The position numbers were made by a program, and so were the translations under genes. Of a stretch of 64,000 nt of DNA, positions 22,619-33,888 are shown piece after piece. The stretch is taken from NCBI GenBank assembly GCA_020747015.1, contig JAGTJM010000093.1:28358-92357 (forward strand). The letters are read 5' to 3'. The stretch comes from Pyrenochaeta sp. MPI-SDFR-AT-0127. Taxonomy: Eukaryota; Ascomycota; Dothideomycetes; Pleosporales; Cucurbitariaceae. The notes under the pieces are model-generated. The model did no database searches. It was not told the DNA's origin and saw only the letters and a program-made list of their open reading frames with translations. Positions within the stretch are counted from its first letter, which is position 1. Each line of letters begins with the position of its first letter.

Positions 22619-23991
22619 GGTGGCCAAGGACGCGCAAAAGCAATTGATCGACAATACGAAAGTCAGAGCAGAGAAGAAGATGCCCGCAAGTGATCTTCAG
22701 ATTTCCACGTTGCGGGGCTTTTGGGCAGACTGGGCCATCAAAACGTCGGAAAAGGGGGACTAAACCGGCCCTTCACCCTGGTGTTGGTTCATGGCCATGA
22801 CACAGTCGAGTTCAAAGGGTGCATCTTCTCTAACCCTGAATGTATTGGCTGCTTCCGGGATCTTTCGGCTGCGTCGCCTAAATCGCATGAATCGCGTGCA
22901 CGGCACGGAAGCAACGAACGGCATGTCGATTGGATGGCACAGTGTGTGGAGGTGGTGTGGTGTGGTGATCGGCGGTGTGGAAGGTTCTTGGACAGATTCT
23001 AGGAGGAAGATCGAGTTACCAAAGAATGCGTGTAAGATTCTGCACGAGCGTCGCCCTGCTTTGGGCTGCATTAACGTGCTGTAAGAATCCCCCTTTCCGA
23101 AGGGAGGCCATCAAGGTGCATCATGGTTCGGAGATGGCTTTGCTGATTCGATGAGATGCGTGGCACTGTGTCGGGGCCACCCATAGCCCATAAACGGGCC
23201 GCACAAGGAAAGCCAATGCTCGTATTTATTGTCCCGCGCCTCTGGTAACGCCACCATCGTGGAACTGGCTTTCCACCCGAATGTGATGGTTGGAATTTGA
23301 CTTGCCATCGTCAGCCGATGCTGCCCAACTTGGTCTCCCTGTCGATTTGAGGCAGCCGCAGTGAATGAAGCGATAGGCTGAGCCACGCCCATGAATTGCC
23401 AAACGTAGTCAGTTCACGAGAGGTTTCACAGAGTATGTGACAGCTGTGATGTGCGCACCAGGTGCCAAGCAACACGTGACATTGGCCACCGAACTGTTGT
23501 TTGCACTAGGTCTCGAGAAGATACGGTACTGTTTAACTCCTACCATTGACTGCTTGCTGGACATACGCGACTCATGGAGCTTTCAATACTGCAACCTTGT
23601 TCGGAGAGCAACTGTTTTCAAACCCAGTCGTCATCGTCTCCGATCGATAATCCAAGCTTTCGGCCCGTCTCCCCAGCCTCCGCACGACTCTGCGGGGCTC
23701 ATCGCTCGGCGCAATTGCCGATATGGCTAGATCCTTAATGTCCGCCAAATGCCCGCCAAATGCCCGCCAAATCCTGAGATTCTTTCCAAGCCGTTAGCTT
23801 AACACGGGGCGAGAAAAACGTACCATTGGTAATTTAGGGGTCCGCGGCTTTTCCGTGTGATAATTTCAGTACATGTACATTAGTGGATGGACGCCCCAGT
23901 GGATGTCTTCAGCTCTTGGTATCCTGTCCTCCCAGACGCAACCATCGGCCAGTTACGGACGTTTCCGACAAATTATTTCCCCTTCGTAACG
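22619..23991. other. Intergenic between divergent genes
   Basis: Upstream of both the DUF7703 gene (minus) and the SMP-30-like gene (plus). The short frames show no known domain. It contains three 11-bp tandem units at 23739-23771, listed separately. Confidence 0.45.
23739..23771. repeat. Three tandem 11-bp units TG(T/C)CCGCCAAA
   Basis: Units at 23739-23749, 23750-23760 and 23761-23771 differ at one base only. They lie about 220-250 bp upstream of the SMP-30-like start codon, where regulatory sites are expected. The GCCAAA core is also compatible with a repeated factor site, but no factor can be named. Confidence 0.6.
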
Positions 23992-25518
23992 ATGCAGTCA
24001 ACCATTGCGTTCATCGGTGCTGGGCTCATTGCCAGTGGGGCTCTGGCACAGAATGTACCTGCAGCTGCCCAGATTGTAAATCAGAAGACGTTCAACGTTT
24101 TGGCTTCCGTTCCCCCACCGGCCCAAGCCAATGACTCGACGGTCAGTCCCCACCCTCTTTTCATGCTCTATGAAGTGCGCAGTACTGATAGATACTAGGT
24201 ATTTCTCTGGCCTGGAGTCACTCAAGAGTCCTTGACTGCGAAGCCATTTCACATCTACGATGATGAGTTTTATGATGTAATTGGATCTAATCCGTCTCTG
24301 ACTTTGATTGCGTCTTCTGAGTCGGACCCCATCTTCCATGAAGCAGTCACATGGTATGTTTGACATCTACCGCTATGGAGAAGCCTCAATTCTGACCAAG
24401 GGTCTGCAACACCAGGTTCCCTCCCAAGGATGAAGTCTTCTTCGTCCAGAACGCAGGTGCTCCCGCAGCTGGAACAGGCCTCAACAAGTCTTCGATCATC
24501 CAGAAGATCTCTCTTGCCGAGGCAGAGGCAGTGCGCAATGGAACTCTCGATGCCGCAACGGTCACCATTGTCAACACATCGAACCCTCAGGTCATCAACC
24601 CCAATGGTGCGTTATGCCTATCAGAACATGAGCTGCAATTCGCATTTTGCTAATCAATCATAGGTGGTACGAATTACAAGGGTCAGATCATCTTCGCTGG
24701 TGAAGGCCAAGGTCCAAATGTTGCGTCGGCCCTTTATGTCATGAATCCTCAGGCGCCATACAACACCACCAGTAAGCATCATATCACTAAATGCGAGTCG
24801 AAAGCTGACAAACCAAGCTCTCCTGAACAACTATTTCGGCCGACAGTTCAACTCGCTCAACGACCTGGTCGTTCATCCTCGTAATGGTGATCTTTACTTC
24901 ACAGATACTCTGTATGGCTACCTCCAAGACTTCCGCCCTGTTCCCGGCCTACGAAACCAAGTATACCGCTACAACTTCGTCACTGGCGCAGTCACAGTGG
25001 TAGCTGACGACTTCACCCTACCAAACGGTTAGTTTCCCACACCTTTGCACGTGCGCCTTTTGCTTATAATCAACAGGCATTACATTCTCTCCCGATGGCA
25101 ACCGCGCGTACGTGACGGACACCGGCATCGCTCTTGGTTTCTACGGCCGCAATCTGTCTTCGCCAGCTTCCGTGTATTCGTTCGATGTGAACAAGGATGG
25201 TACCTGGCAGAACCGCAAGACCTTTGCCTATGTGCCATCGTTCATCCCCGACGGTACGTCCATAGGATTTCACATGTCCATTCATACAGAAAGCTGACAT
25301 TTGCTTCAGGCGTGCATACCGACTCTAAGGGTCGTGTCTATTCTGGCTGCGGCGATGGTGTCCACGTGTGGAATACCTCGGGTAAGCTGATCGGCAAGAT
25401 CTACACTGGTACCGTGGCCGCCAATTTCCAGTTTGCTGGAAAGGGACGCATGATCATCACCGGCCAGACTAAGTTGTTCTACGTTACGCTTGCTGCGTCT
25501 GGTGCACCCCTTGCGTAA
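23992..25518 (+). CDS. Secreted SMP-30/gluconolactonase-like protein
   Basis: Seven exons: 23992-24141, 24199-24353, 24416-24606, 24664-24771, 24818-25027, 25077-25253, 25310-25518; 399 residues. The start gives a typical signal peptide (MQSTIAFIGAGLIASGALA|Q); an in-frame Met at 23887 would bury it. The SGL beta-propeller pattern is clear: QIIFAGEGQGP, NSLNDLVVHPRNGDLYFTDT with the Asn-Asp pair of the metal site, GITFSPDGNRAYVTDTG with the catalytic Asp region, and GVHTDSKGRVYSGCGDGVHVWNTSGKLIGKI. Family enzymes open lactones (gluconolactone, aldonolactones and related compounds) using a divalent metal. Four successive introns split a Gly codon or its neighbour in phase 1. An extracellular lactonase is the best guess; the substrate is unknown. 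Confidence 0.83.
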
Positions 25519-26810
25519 TTACGGGTATCAAGCCACCGCCAGACCTCCTCTGCCTTGAAGCAGATCAACTCAGGTTGTAGTTAGAACATATAGAGATAAT
25601 AGAATAGTAAGAACGGCTTAGACTAATACTAGCTCATCAGCTATAATAGACGTAATCAATTAACTTAGCTGTATATGAACTGTAATATTTCTACCAGTAT
25701 ATTATCGCCATTAGATGAGGCACACTCTTCTCTCTTCTCTATCTAGAGTTTTCTAGGTACGGCGAGCGACATGAGCGAGTCCCACGCTCTAGCAGACTGT
25801 GTGCCGGCTGTCGATCCATTTTACGACAAGACAGTCCAAAATACTGTCTCCGGTATGCCAATACCCGCGAGGTCGCTGTAGACCCTAGTGAAATTTACAC
25901 AAAAGGACGGGGAGACCCACATCCATGAACAATTGTGACATGCTATGTGCCGACAATTTCAGGTACTGTTGGGTCGATGGCGTAGTCCATGGTGAGTTCG
26001 TCATGTTCCAACTCGAATCTTATGCATTTTCTGCCCCAACAGCCAGTATATACATTGATGGTTCTATTACCACGAGCTTTGAGCGAGGGCCTCGAAGTTC
26101 GGCTCGTAAACTTACCAATATGAAGAAACGAAAAGTTGCTGAAATACAGATAGGCAGATACCGTTGTTCCGGAGACTCTGCACCTAGTGCCTTCGAGGGT
26201 CTACGTCGTACAACCTTGAAAGGAAGCTATTTGGCACGGAGCCTTGTTCCTTGTTTGCCCAACACTAAAGCTCAACTCCCACACGTATAACTAAGCTGAC
26301 GAATTTGTGATGCCACTAAGCACTATAATAGAGACTCAACTATGGTTGGTGATTGTTCTTAACTGCTGCACATGTTAATGCTTAGACTAAGAAAGCACCA
26401 ATCTATTGCGCGTACATAGGCACTCAATTCGGACTTTCCACTATTAGAGGAGGATCGTAGTTGAGGAACGAAGTATTTGATGGAATCAGAGGCATTTCAT
26501 TGATGAGCCTCCTACAGCTACAAGTGTCTTTGAAACACTCCGAGGACTCTCACACTATTCGAAACCGCTGCTTCGGTGTTCCATATGTTTGCCCCTGTCC
26601 TTCTTATGGCAAGATTATCCTTCATAATGCTTCCATGCCCTAAGACTAGAGCTTTTAATGAATTTGATCAACAGTTATGGATTTTGCGAGAGTTTTCGAA
26701 ACACTATTTAGAAACAACGCGTCAAAACAGTATGGTCAATAAAGCACTACTAGGATACAAGTATCCTCTTGCATAGGACGTTTCAAGAATGCCTGCTATG
26801 TACCTAACAT
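25519..26810. other. Gene-poor AT-rich interval
   Basis: 1.3 kb downstream of both neighbouring genes. Small frames (25925-26290, 26461-26643, 26576-26776) have no recognisable domain and carry many A/T-ending codons. I saw no terminal inverted repeats or transposase motif; the stretch may be decayed mobile DNA. Confidence 0.4.
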
Positions 26811-28687
26811 TTAGAGCTGCTGGTCTCGTACAGACTCAAAAGGTAAAATAATTGACACAATACCTAAGCATCCAAATAATGCAGCGCAAAGATATATCGG
26901 CACTGAGCTTGAAGTATCTGCAAATGTGGCAACGATAACGGCTGTAATGCCCAGTAGTCTATTAAATGCTATAGCAGTGCCATTGCCAGTAGCTCGATGG
27001 GCGGAAGGAAGTGCCTCTGGAGTGTATGCATAGAGTGTTCCATAGTACTGAGAATGACAGTATTAGCTAGTGATGCAGGGCCAAGCCGAAGCTAGTGTTA
27101 AGGAGAAACGCGTGCAGAGAGAAGGCAGAGGTTGCTTACTATGTTGATTACGATGCTAATCGCGCAAGAGAACCCGAGATTTTGTGCAGCGTTTCGTGCC
27201 GTAGTGTAAGCCAATAGGAATGTCACTAGCGCAACATTAACGATTGATTGCATGAATCAAGGATGTGCACCTACTCGACAGCGCTGCCCCAATAGCCATT
27301 GTATACTTTCGGCCCAAAAGTTGAGTCCTACACATGTATCCTGCGATTATGGGACCAGGGATAGCCAGTGTGTTTGTGATTGCATAGTCTCTCCAGGTGA
27401 TATAAGTCGAGGACTCGCCGAAGTTCGCACCACGGCTTGCAAAGTACTCGGGTAAGAAGATGTAAAATAGTGGATAGGCAAGACCAATCAAGGCCCATGA
27501 AAGCCAAACGAGTGATGTCAAGTAGCCTTGCCTTCTCGAAGAGAATAAACCCCTGTAATGCACAAGCAGTTCTGAAATGGATGCCTTTTTCTGGGCATGA
27601 GAAGTATTAACTTCGCCACACTGCCGTAGCTGGTCGCTGGTTAGAGTGAAACTGCGGTTGTATTTCTGGGCTATTCCATTTAGTGTTTGGACAACGAGAT
27701 CATCGTCGTTCTGGCAAAGAGAAAATTTTGGAGTCTCGTGGAAGCGGATAACGGTAAATCGTAGTATGCTCATGGCGAATACGGTCGCACCACTTGTAAA
27801 GTAAAGGTATCTCCAGCCCTGGTTTTCTGATCGCGTGCATGTTATAGCATCACTAGTACAGCTAAAATTTGCTTTTCGCACTTGTTAGCAGTCGTACAAG
27901 AAGAGTGAAACATTGCCTGATATGGGGAGGAGGGGTTACTGTCACTTACGCAAGAAAGCCCACGCAAACAGTCCAGCCAAAGTCTGTCCAACGCCCCACC
28001 ATGCAGCCATAAGCGTCACCAGCCATGAATAGCTATGGGGGAGGTACTCTAGGAAGATGGTTGTGTCGAGGACCAAGTTACCTCCTGCCCCGAAGGCAAG
28101 TATGGCGTTGAAGAATACCCACGATTCGTAGTTAGGAGCAGCACCGGCAACGATTGTGAAAGCAGATGAGATGAGGAGTGAGAGATTAAACGCCCACTTT
28201 CGACCAATAATATCGGCAGTTATACCCCAAAAGAGTGCGCCCACTAGGAGCCCGATGTAGAGCGCAAGTTGCCCGGCTCTCCTGTATTCGGCATCGAATT
28301 CGGCTAACACACTGCCTGCGGCAATGCTAGGAAGGAACGCAAGCAAGGAGTCAGCGGCGTAACTGACAAAGTTTAGTATGCAATAAATGAGTAGTGCTTT
28401 ATGGCAAGCCTCAATCGTACCCAAAGCCATTCAAGCAGAAAAGCTTGAAATGATAAGGGGTGAATCCGATTTGGTTGATAGCCTATCAAAATCAGTGCAT
28501 ACTCCAAATACCACTTATCGAGTGATCGTACGTTGTTTACCAAGCTCATTTTTGCTCTGAGAGCCGGGTCGACAACATGATGGGAAATGAACTCCGATTC
28601 GCCTTGAGCTATGTGCAAGGTTGGACCATCGGAGACCTCTTTTGAGAAGACGTTTGGGGAAGCTGCATGTTCAGAATTGTTCCCCAT
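26811..28687 (-). CDS. MFS transporter, SV2/sugar-porter-like, cluster member
   Basis: Six exons reading leftward: 28687-28532, 28482-28421, 28362-27950, 27871-27275, 27225-27140, 27047-26811; 516 residues, every phase consistent. The second exon is only 62 nt and restores the family's INQIGFTPYHFKLF and NGFGYAADSL motifs. Later landmarks: LVGALFWGITADIIGRKWAFN (MFS motif A), FGAGGNLVLDTTIFLEYLP, WAFLPNFSC followed by GWRYLYFTSGA, and a late AYTPEALPSAHRATGNG loop. This is a widespread fungal carrier family related to SV2 and sugar porters, with organic solutes as the usual cargo. It is the first gene of the block with the Rieske oxygenase, regulator and flavoprotein, and its promoter carries the shared 16-bp inverted repeat 226 bp before the ATG, so it probably imports the substrate of that pathway. 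Confidence 0.87.
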
Positions 28688-29473
28688 TGTCGTTACTCAG
28701 CCTCTTTGGCCTGTGTGAATGGTCGGTGGAGGCACTGCTTACACAGGCACGTGAGCGATGGAAGAGATAAGCGGGTCGTGTTGATTTGGAGATGTGGAAA
28801 ATAGTACTCAAAATAGGAATTTCATGCAGTGAGAAGCAATCCGAATCGATTCCATACTAACCCTCTTGTAACTAAAGAGTCCTGATCGTGAGTCCAGGAT
28901 TTACGATAAAGTCCGGTCACGTGGTCGGGACAAGACAGGTAGCCCCGGTACCTCCGAATGGCGTCCAAGCCATGTTAATGGTCTTATGTAACGGCCACTC
29001 TTTGACGTATCAAGGGTGAGGGGTAACGTCGGACTAGTCATTATAGTATGTGGCGCATCATCATACGGACATCGACACAATTCGGTGTTGCTTCAATGGC
29101 TAGTTTGCTCTGAGAAACATTGATCGCCTCTCTGTCGAGATTGCTTCGATAGAGGTAATTGTGTGGAAACCTTTGTTTTCGTAAGATCATGAGACACAAA
29201 ATACGCCCATGCCAACTGTATGATTACCGAGCTATTTCTCCGTCAAAGTCCTGACAAGTCTATGAGTCTACACAAGGCATGGGCCGTGCGTGTCAGATGG
29301 CAGACCTCATGACTTTGGTAATGTAGAAATCGTACAGGCAATTTGATATATCTAGAGCATGGTTGAATTAAGTGACTATGAGGCAGTTGAAGCCTCTAGC
29401 CCAAGTTCTGCTTACAACACAAATTCTATCGCACATCGTCTGTAGTGACACACTTTAAAACACTTTGTACCTT
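28688..29473. other. Promoter region of the MFS gene and 3' flank of the Rieske gene
   Basis: No gene recognised in 786 bp. It contains the inverted-repeat operator candidate at 28913-28928. The rest shows nothing I can name. Confidence 0.5.
28913..28928. promoter_or_regulatory. Cluster inverted repeat, copy 1 (MFS promoter)
   Basis: CCGGTCA-CG-TGGTCGG. The left arm is identical to that of copy 2; the right arm differs from TGACCGG at two positions. It lies 226 bp upstream of the MFS start codon at 28687. The core also contains CACGTG, so an E-box reading is possible for this copy alone. Confidence 0.55.
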
Positions 29474-30749
29474 CTACCAAACTAGTTTTTCGTCATGGCA
29501 TGCTAAACCAGCACAGAAAAGTTCGTCCTGATTGACTCCGGTAGCAGATTTTGGCAACACTTGTCGAGCCGGCCAGATTTCTTTCTGCAGCTTTTTCTCC
29601 CGCTCATGGTGTTCCTGAACTTGCTGACGAACTGTCTGTTGAAAAAACAAAGGTCCTTGCTCCATCCTTGAATGCATCTCTCCACTAACATAGACTCCAG
29701 CGTCAAGATTCTTTTGTGCGTTGTTACAAAGCCATTTGTCTTCACCCAAAATTCGTTTGAACATGGAGTCGATACGTTCAAAATCCTCGTCACTAGCATC
29801 TTTGTGTCTGTATACCTCGTATTCCATGGAGCAATGATGAGCTGATGTCGGGACACATCTCATCATGTAAAAGAAGTGTGGTCTGTGTCAGTCAATCAAT
29901 GTGATACAAGTGTTATCAGGATCCAACTTACGAAACAGTCATGCAAGCATTGGGGAAATAAAAGGTGCTGCATATCTTCAGTCCACCTTCTGTATTTCGG
30001 TCCTTTGGATGCGCCCAGTGTTGGATATGCCCACCCTTTGTGTCGACTGAGTAAAGCTTCAGATCTGCCACCTCTTTGGCGTCTGGATGAGTGGTTGGAC
30101 AATGGTAACACTCGTTGTAGTTATCAGCCAGTGTCTTCCAGTTGTAGTCACCACTCATTTCCCACACGTGATCAAAGTGATAGTCCGCGAAATTGAAGTC
30201 TTTGAAACGATTTTGCATGTCGACACCTTCAAAATCATCTTCCCATTGGATCTCTTTGTCAACGTCCAAATTTACCCATACGAATCCTATAGCGTCAACA
30301 TGAACGCTGATTTGAAAAAGTCCATTCTGCGACTTATCAAAACCCTCCATCTCTTCGTACCCCGGTGCTTTGGCCAGCTTTCCGTTCAGTCCATAGGACC
30401 AGCCATGGTACTTGCAGGATATGATTCTTACTTGGCCTTTCGGCTCAGTAACGAGTGGGAAAGCACGATGCCTACACACGTTATGGAATCCACGGATATT
30501 CCCTTCGCGATCCTTGCATAAAAAAAACTGGAAACCTGCCTCTTCAAATCTGATATAGTCTCCAACATTTATGAATCTGTTTCTGTGGGTGACCAGAATC
30601 CACCTTTTCGAGAAAATCGCTCGCCGCTCGAGATGATAGATAGCATCAGAACGATACCATGAGGAGGAAAGACCTCGGCATGTAGTTGTGGCGCCATTGT
30701 TGTCTGCGGACCGTCTATAGCCTAGGAGGTTTGAGATGTATTGGCTCAT
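29474..30749 (-). CDS. Rieske non-heme iron oxygenase, quaternary-amine type
   Basis: Two exons: 30749-29932 and 29882-29474, with a 49-bp intron (GTAAGT...ACAG); 408 residues. An upstream in-frame Met at 30785 is possible. The Rieske [2Fe-2S] centre is C92-R-H94-x17-C112-x2-H115. The catalytic iron site is DNYNECYHCPTTHPD, with His216 and His221, and a late EDKWLCNNAQKNL segment supplies the third, Asp ligand. Glu213 stands where dioxygenases of the naphthalene type have the bridging Asp; Glu at this position is known from carnitine oxygenase CntA and related enzymes acting on quaternary amines. The family also includes choline monooxygenase and glycine-betaine demethylase GbcA. A separate reductase is expected and none lies nearby. 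With the adjacent sarcosine-oxidase-like gene, oxidation of a betaine or similar N-methylated amine is the favoured role. Confidence 0.88.
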
Positions 30750-30925
30750 TTTGGGTGAAGGGTGAGGTGAATAGAAGACAGCCAAATCGTAGACGTCGAT
30801 GAACGGGAGTTGAATTGTAAGGGGTGATCACGCTTGGCCTGTTTTCTAGCTTGAATCCGTGAGACGAATATTGATAGCCTAGCAGCCGATGAGAGTCTAC
30901 GACACCGCTCACGTGATATTAAACG

Positions 30926-30941
30926 CCGGTCAGGTGACCGG
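30926..30941. promoter_or_regulatory. Cluster inverted repeat, copy 2 (Rieske/regulator promoter)
   Basis: CCGGTCA-GG-TGACCGG is a perfect 7-bp inverted repeat with a 2-bp spacer, equivalent to CGG-N8-CCG, the form bound by Zn2Cys6 dimers. It lies 177 bp before the Rieske start (30749, minus strand) and 204 bp before the regulator start (31145, plus strand), so it can serve both. Confidence 0.65.
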
Positions 30942-31144
30942 ATATCCCCAATGTTTTTTGGTCGATTTCCCTTGAGGTCACCTAAGATAACCAAAGTTGG
31001 GGAACAAGATTGCGCTACCCGGTGTTGGTTAGATGGCTTGCCTAGTAATGCGGGGTCGAGGTGGCGTATCGAGACAATCATGAACCAAGGTGATGCATGG
31101 GGATGCACAATGGCGAAATAACCTTACAGCATTCAATGCTCACG

Positions 31145-33690
31145 ATGGGAGAGCGTCAGCCTGACCATCGGGTCGATCCGTACGTGACATCGAAGCGTGC
31201 GAGGCAGGCTTGCGAGAATTGCCGGTTCGTTCTGTGGCCAAATAGACACGCGCCCGCACAGGCATAGCTAACCGAGGAGCAGTCGCAAGAAGTCCAAATG
31301 CTCTAGAGAGAAGCCAGAGTGTTCCTGCTGTGTGCGATTAAAGCAGGCATGTGTCTACGCACGCCATTATCGAGCTCGCAGTAGCCGTGCAGACGATTTC
31401 CATGATACTGTCGAGATGCCCGATACCAATCATGTATGCCATCCCTTCCATATTACCCCCATCAACTCACCTCATGATAGTCCATTCGTCTCAGCGCCAT
31501 CGAAGGTCGGCTAGATCAGTTAGCAGCCGCAATTGAGTGTGTACACAATACAAATTATCATAACTGACAATGACCGATTCCAGTCTGCGCGGACCGTCTG
31601 TATCGAGCATTTCTCCTGCTGGCAACAATGAGCCTTCCATCCCTCAATCATCATGGAACTCCGCAACCATGGCTTCTCCAGATTCTCTAATTGCCGAGTC
31701 TAACTCAGTAACGTATGCGTATGGCTCAATCTTGAAGGTACTGATTAGCGGTGGCTGATAGTGGTAGAACCCCAAACTGCCTACAACTGCACCAAGCAGT
31801 GATCTCCGAGGGTATCGCACTGTATTTCTCGAATTACTGCAACCAGCCCTGCCCCATTTTGTCGCAATTCAATTCATTTGATCTCAGCACGGAAAATCCT
31901 TTACCTGCGATCATATTATATCCGTTGCTTGCACTTAGTTTGCGCTCATCCCGCTCTACATCCCTCGGTGGTCGACAAAGGAAACGGGAGTTGGTGGAAA
32001 CTATAACTCAGCACTCATGGAACCTACTCACCAAGGCCTACTGTGCTTTTGATCTCGACGATACATATCTGCAAGGACTTTGCCTACTAGCACAAGTTGA
32101 TGCTGGAGGTAAGTTGTATCGGAAACCCTCTCTTCTGCTTATAGCTGGAATAATGATTCTTATAGATGGTAGAACCGAAAGAGCTCAAACCCAAATTGCA
32201 ATAGGGTTGAAGCTAGCCCAAAGCCGCGGAATGTTGGGCGCTAAAGCGCTAGATGGCCTCGAGCCAGTAGAAAGGATTCGCCGCCAAGAGATTGTATGGT
32301 CCTTATTCATGCTGGACAGAATGCTTCTAGGAAGTAACACACGGGAACCATCCATCCCCACCACAGCTTTTGAACTCCCTATCTTTCAAGGCGGACCCTC
32401 TCATCCCGACCAGTCGTTCAGACCATACGGAGTCGATCATTTACTCATCTCGTATGAGTCTGAGACGCCCCGTTCTTTGCACAGTGTTGTGTCTTTGAAT
32501 ATGCAAATTCTTCGCATCTGGGAATGCGTCCTAGCCGACGTAACTCGACCTCCTTCGGACAATGATGTACCGCTTTGGAGACACGACTCGGCAAGAGCCG
32601 TTATCCTGACGAGGCTTCTAGACTTTGAAACACGTAAGTTGAGTAAGAACACAAACGAGATGTAGCTGATGATCAACAGGATGCCAGAATTCCTCACATA
32701 ACTATTCTACCACTGGACCACCTACTCGAGTATTGGAAGAACCACGACTTCGGGACTATTATCTTGCGTGGGTGCATTTCCAGCTGGTTCTATCAGTGAT
32801 ACAGTGCTGCTTGTGCGTAATCTATCAATAGCCACAAGCCATACTGACAACCATGACTAGAAACCACCCTTTCATCATTTATGCCAAGACGACTCGTTTT
32901 AAGCAGCGAGTGCCTCTAACCTTCCTCCAGAAGTCTTACGAGTACTCCATGATTCATGCCAATTGGGTATTTAGACTCATTGATGATATGGAGAACGCAG
33001 GTTTAGTAGTGCATGACCCTTTTCTTGGTCATCTGGTCGCTATTGCAGCGTCTATACATCTTGAACACACCCTCAGCCAGCACGCAGCTGTTGCTGCATC
33101 TGCCAAGAGAAAGTCCGATAGGTGTATTAATTTCGTAAAGAGGATGTCGGAAGACTGGCCAAACATGCTCAGTGCTGTAAGGCAATCGTTATAGTCTTAC
33201 TAGTAGCTGGGTTGCGACTAACTCTATTTAGGTTGAGCTTCTGGGGCGATTGAAGTCACGCATATGTCATCGTTCAAACATGAACTATGTCGAAGATGAG
33301 TACGATGGAGCAGTTCCATCAAATGATACCTGCCAAGTAGAACTCGAGGATGAAGATCTGCAACTAATGTGGGCATTTTTCGATTATGCGTCGAAGCCTT
33401 CAAATACAAGTACACAGTATAGCCCGGGAGACGACTGGACGGCAGAAAGGATGGACCAAAGCAGATCTACCGAGATTGGCGGCGCTTCGAGTGTTGTTGT
33501 GAATCAGTGTTCGGATGTTCCGCCTTCCATCACCCAGTCGTCAGTTCAAGCTGCAGATATGCACGTGTCAAACCATGCGCATGGACCCACATTCAACTAT
33601 GAGGCATCAGACGCGTCTTATGGTGACTGGTCTCTTTTTGGAAAGTCCTGGATCGATTATTTTCCCGTTGATATCGCGTTCGAACAATAA
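31145..33690 (+). CDS. Zn2Cys6 transcription factor, candidate cluster regulator
   Basis: The first exon 31145-31224 and the second from 31283 join to give a textbook cluster: C23-x2-C26-RRKKSK-C33-SREKPE-C40-SC-C43-VRLKQA-C50. The linker between about 31400 and 31770 contains at least two further introns that I could not place; an RLDQLAAAIE coiled-coil-like piece near 31512 and a Ser-rich piece at 31577-31735 belong there. Downstream exons are firm: about 31745-32108, 32166-32633, 32680-32812, 32861-33176, 33232-33690. The middle homology domain is seen in LAQSRGMLGAK...VERIRRQEIVWSLFMLDRMLLG. The protein ends in an acidic, Ser-rich tail. It is divergent from the Rieske gene across a 395-bp intergenic region with the palindromic site, which suggests autoregulation and control of the whole block. 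Confidence 0.8.
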
Positions 33691-33888
33691 CTGACCAGAC
33701 AGTGGTTGAGTTGATAGAGGTAGTAAATTTTCAGCAGCATTGCATATTACATCCCCGTGGTTCAAGTAGACCGAATGGACCAATCTTTTCAAGATCATTC
33801 TTGGAGTGTATTTTGATAGTTTGTATGGCTGTTTCATGATGCTATGCTATGCACGTCAAGGACCTGTTGCAACTAATACAAAGTCCTA

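Noticed and set aside
25925..26290. 121-codon plus-strand frame
   Set aside because: No domain, irregular composition, AT-rich context and no neighbouring exon; not supported as a gene.
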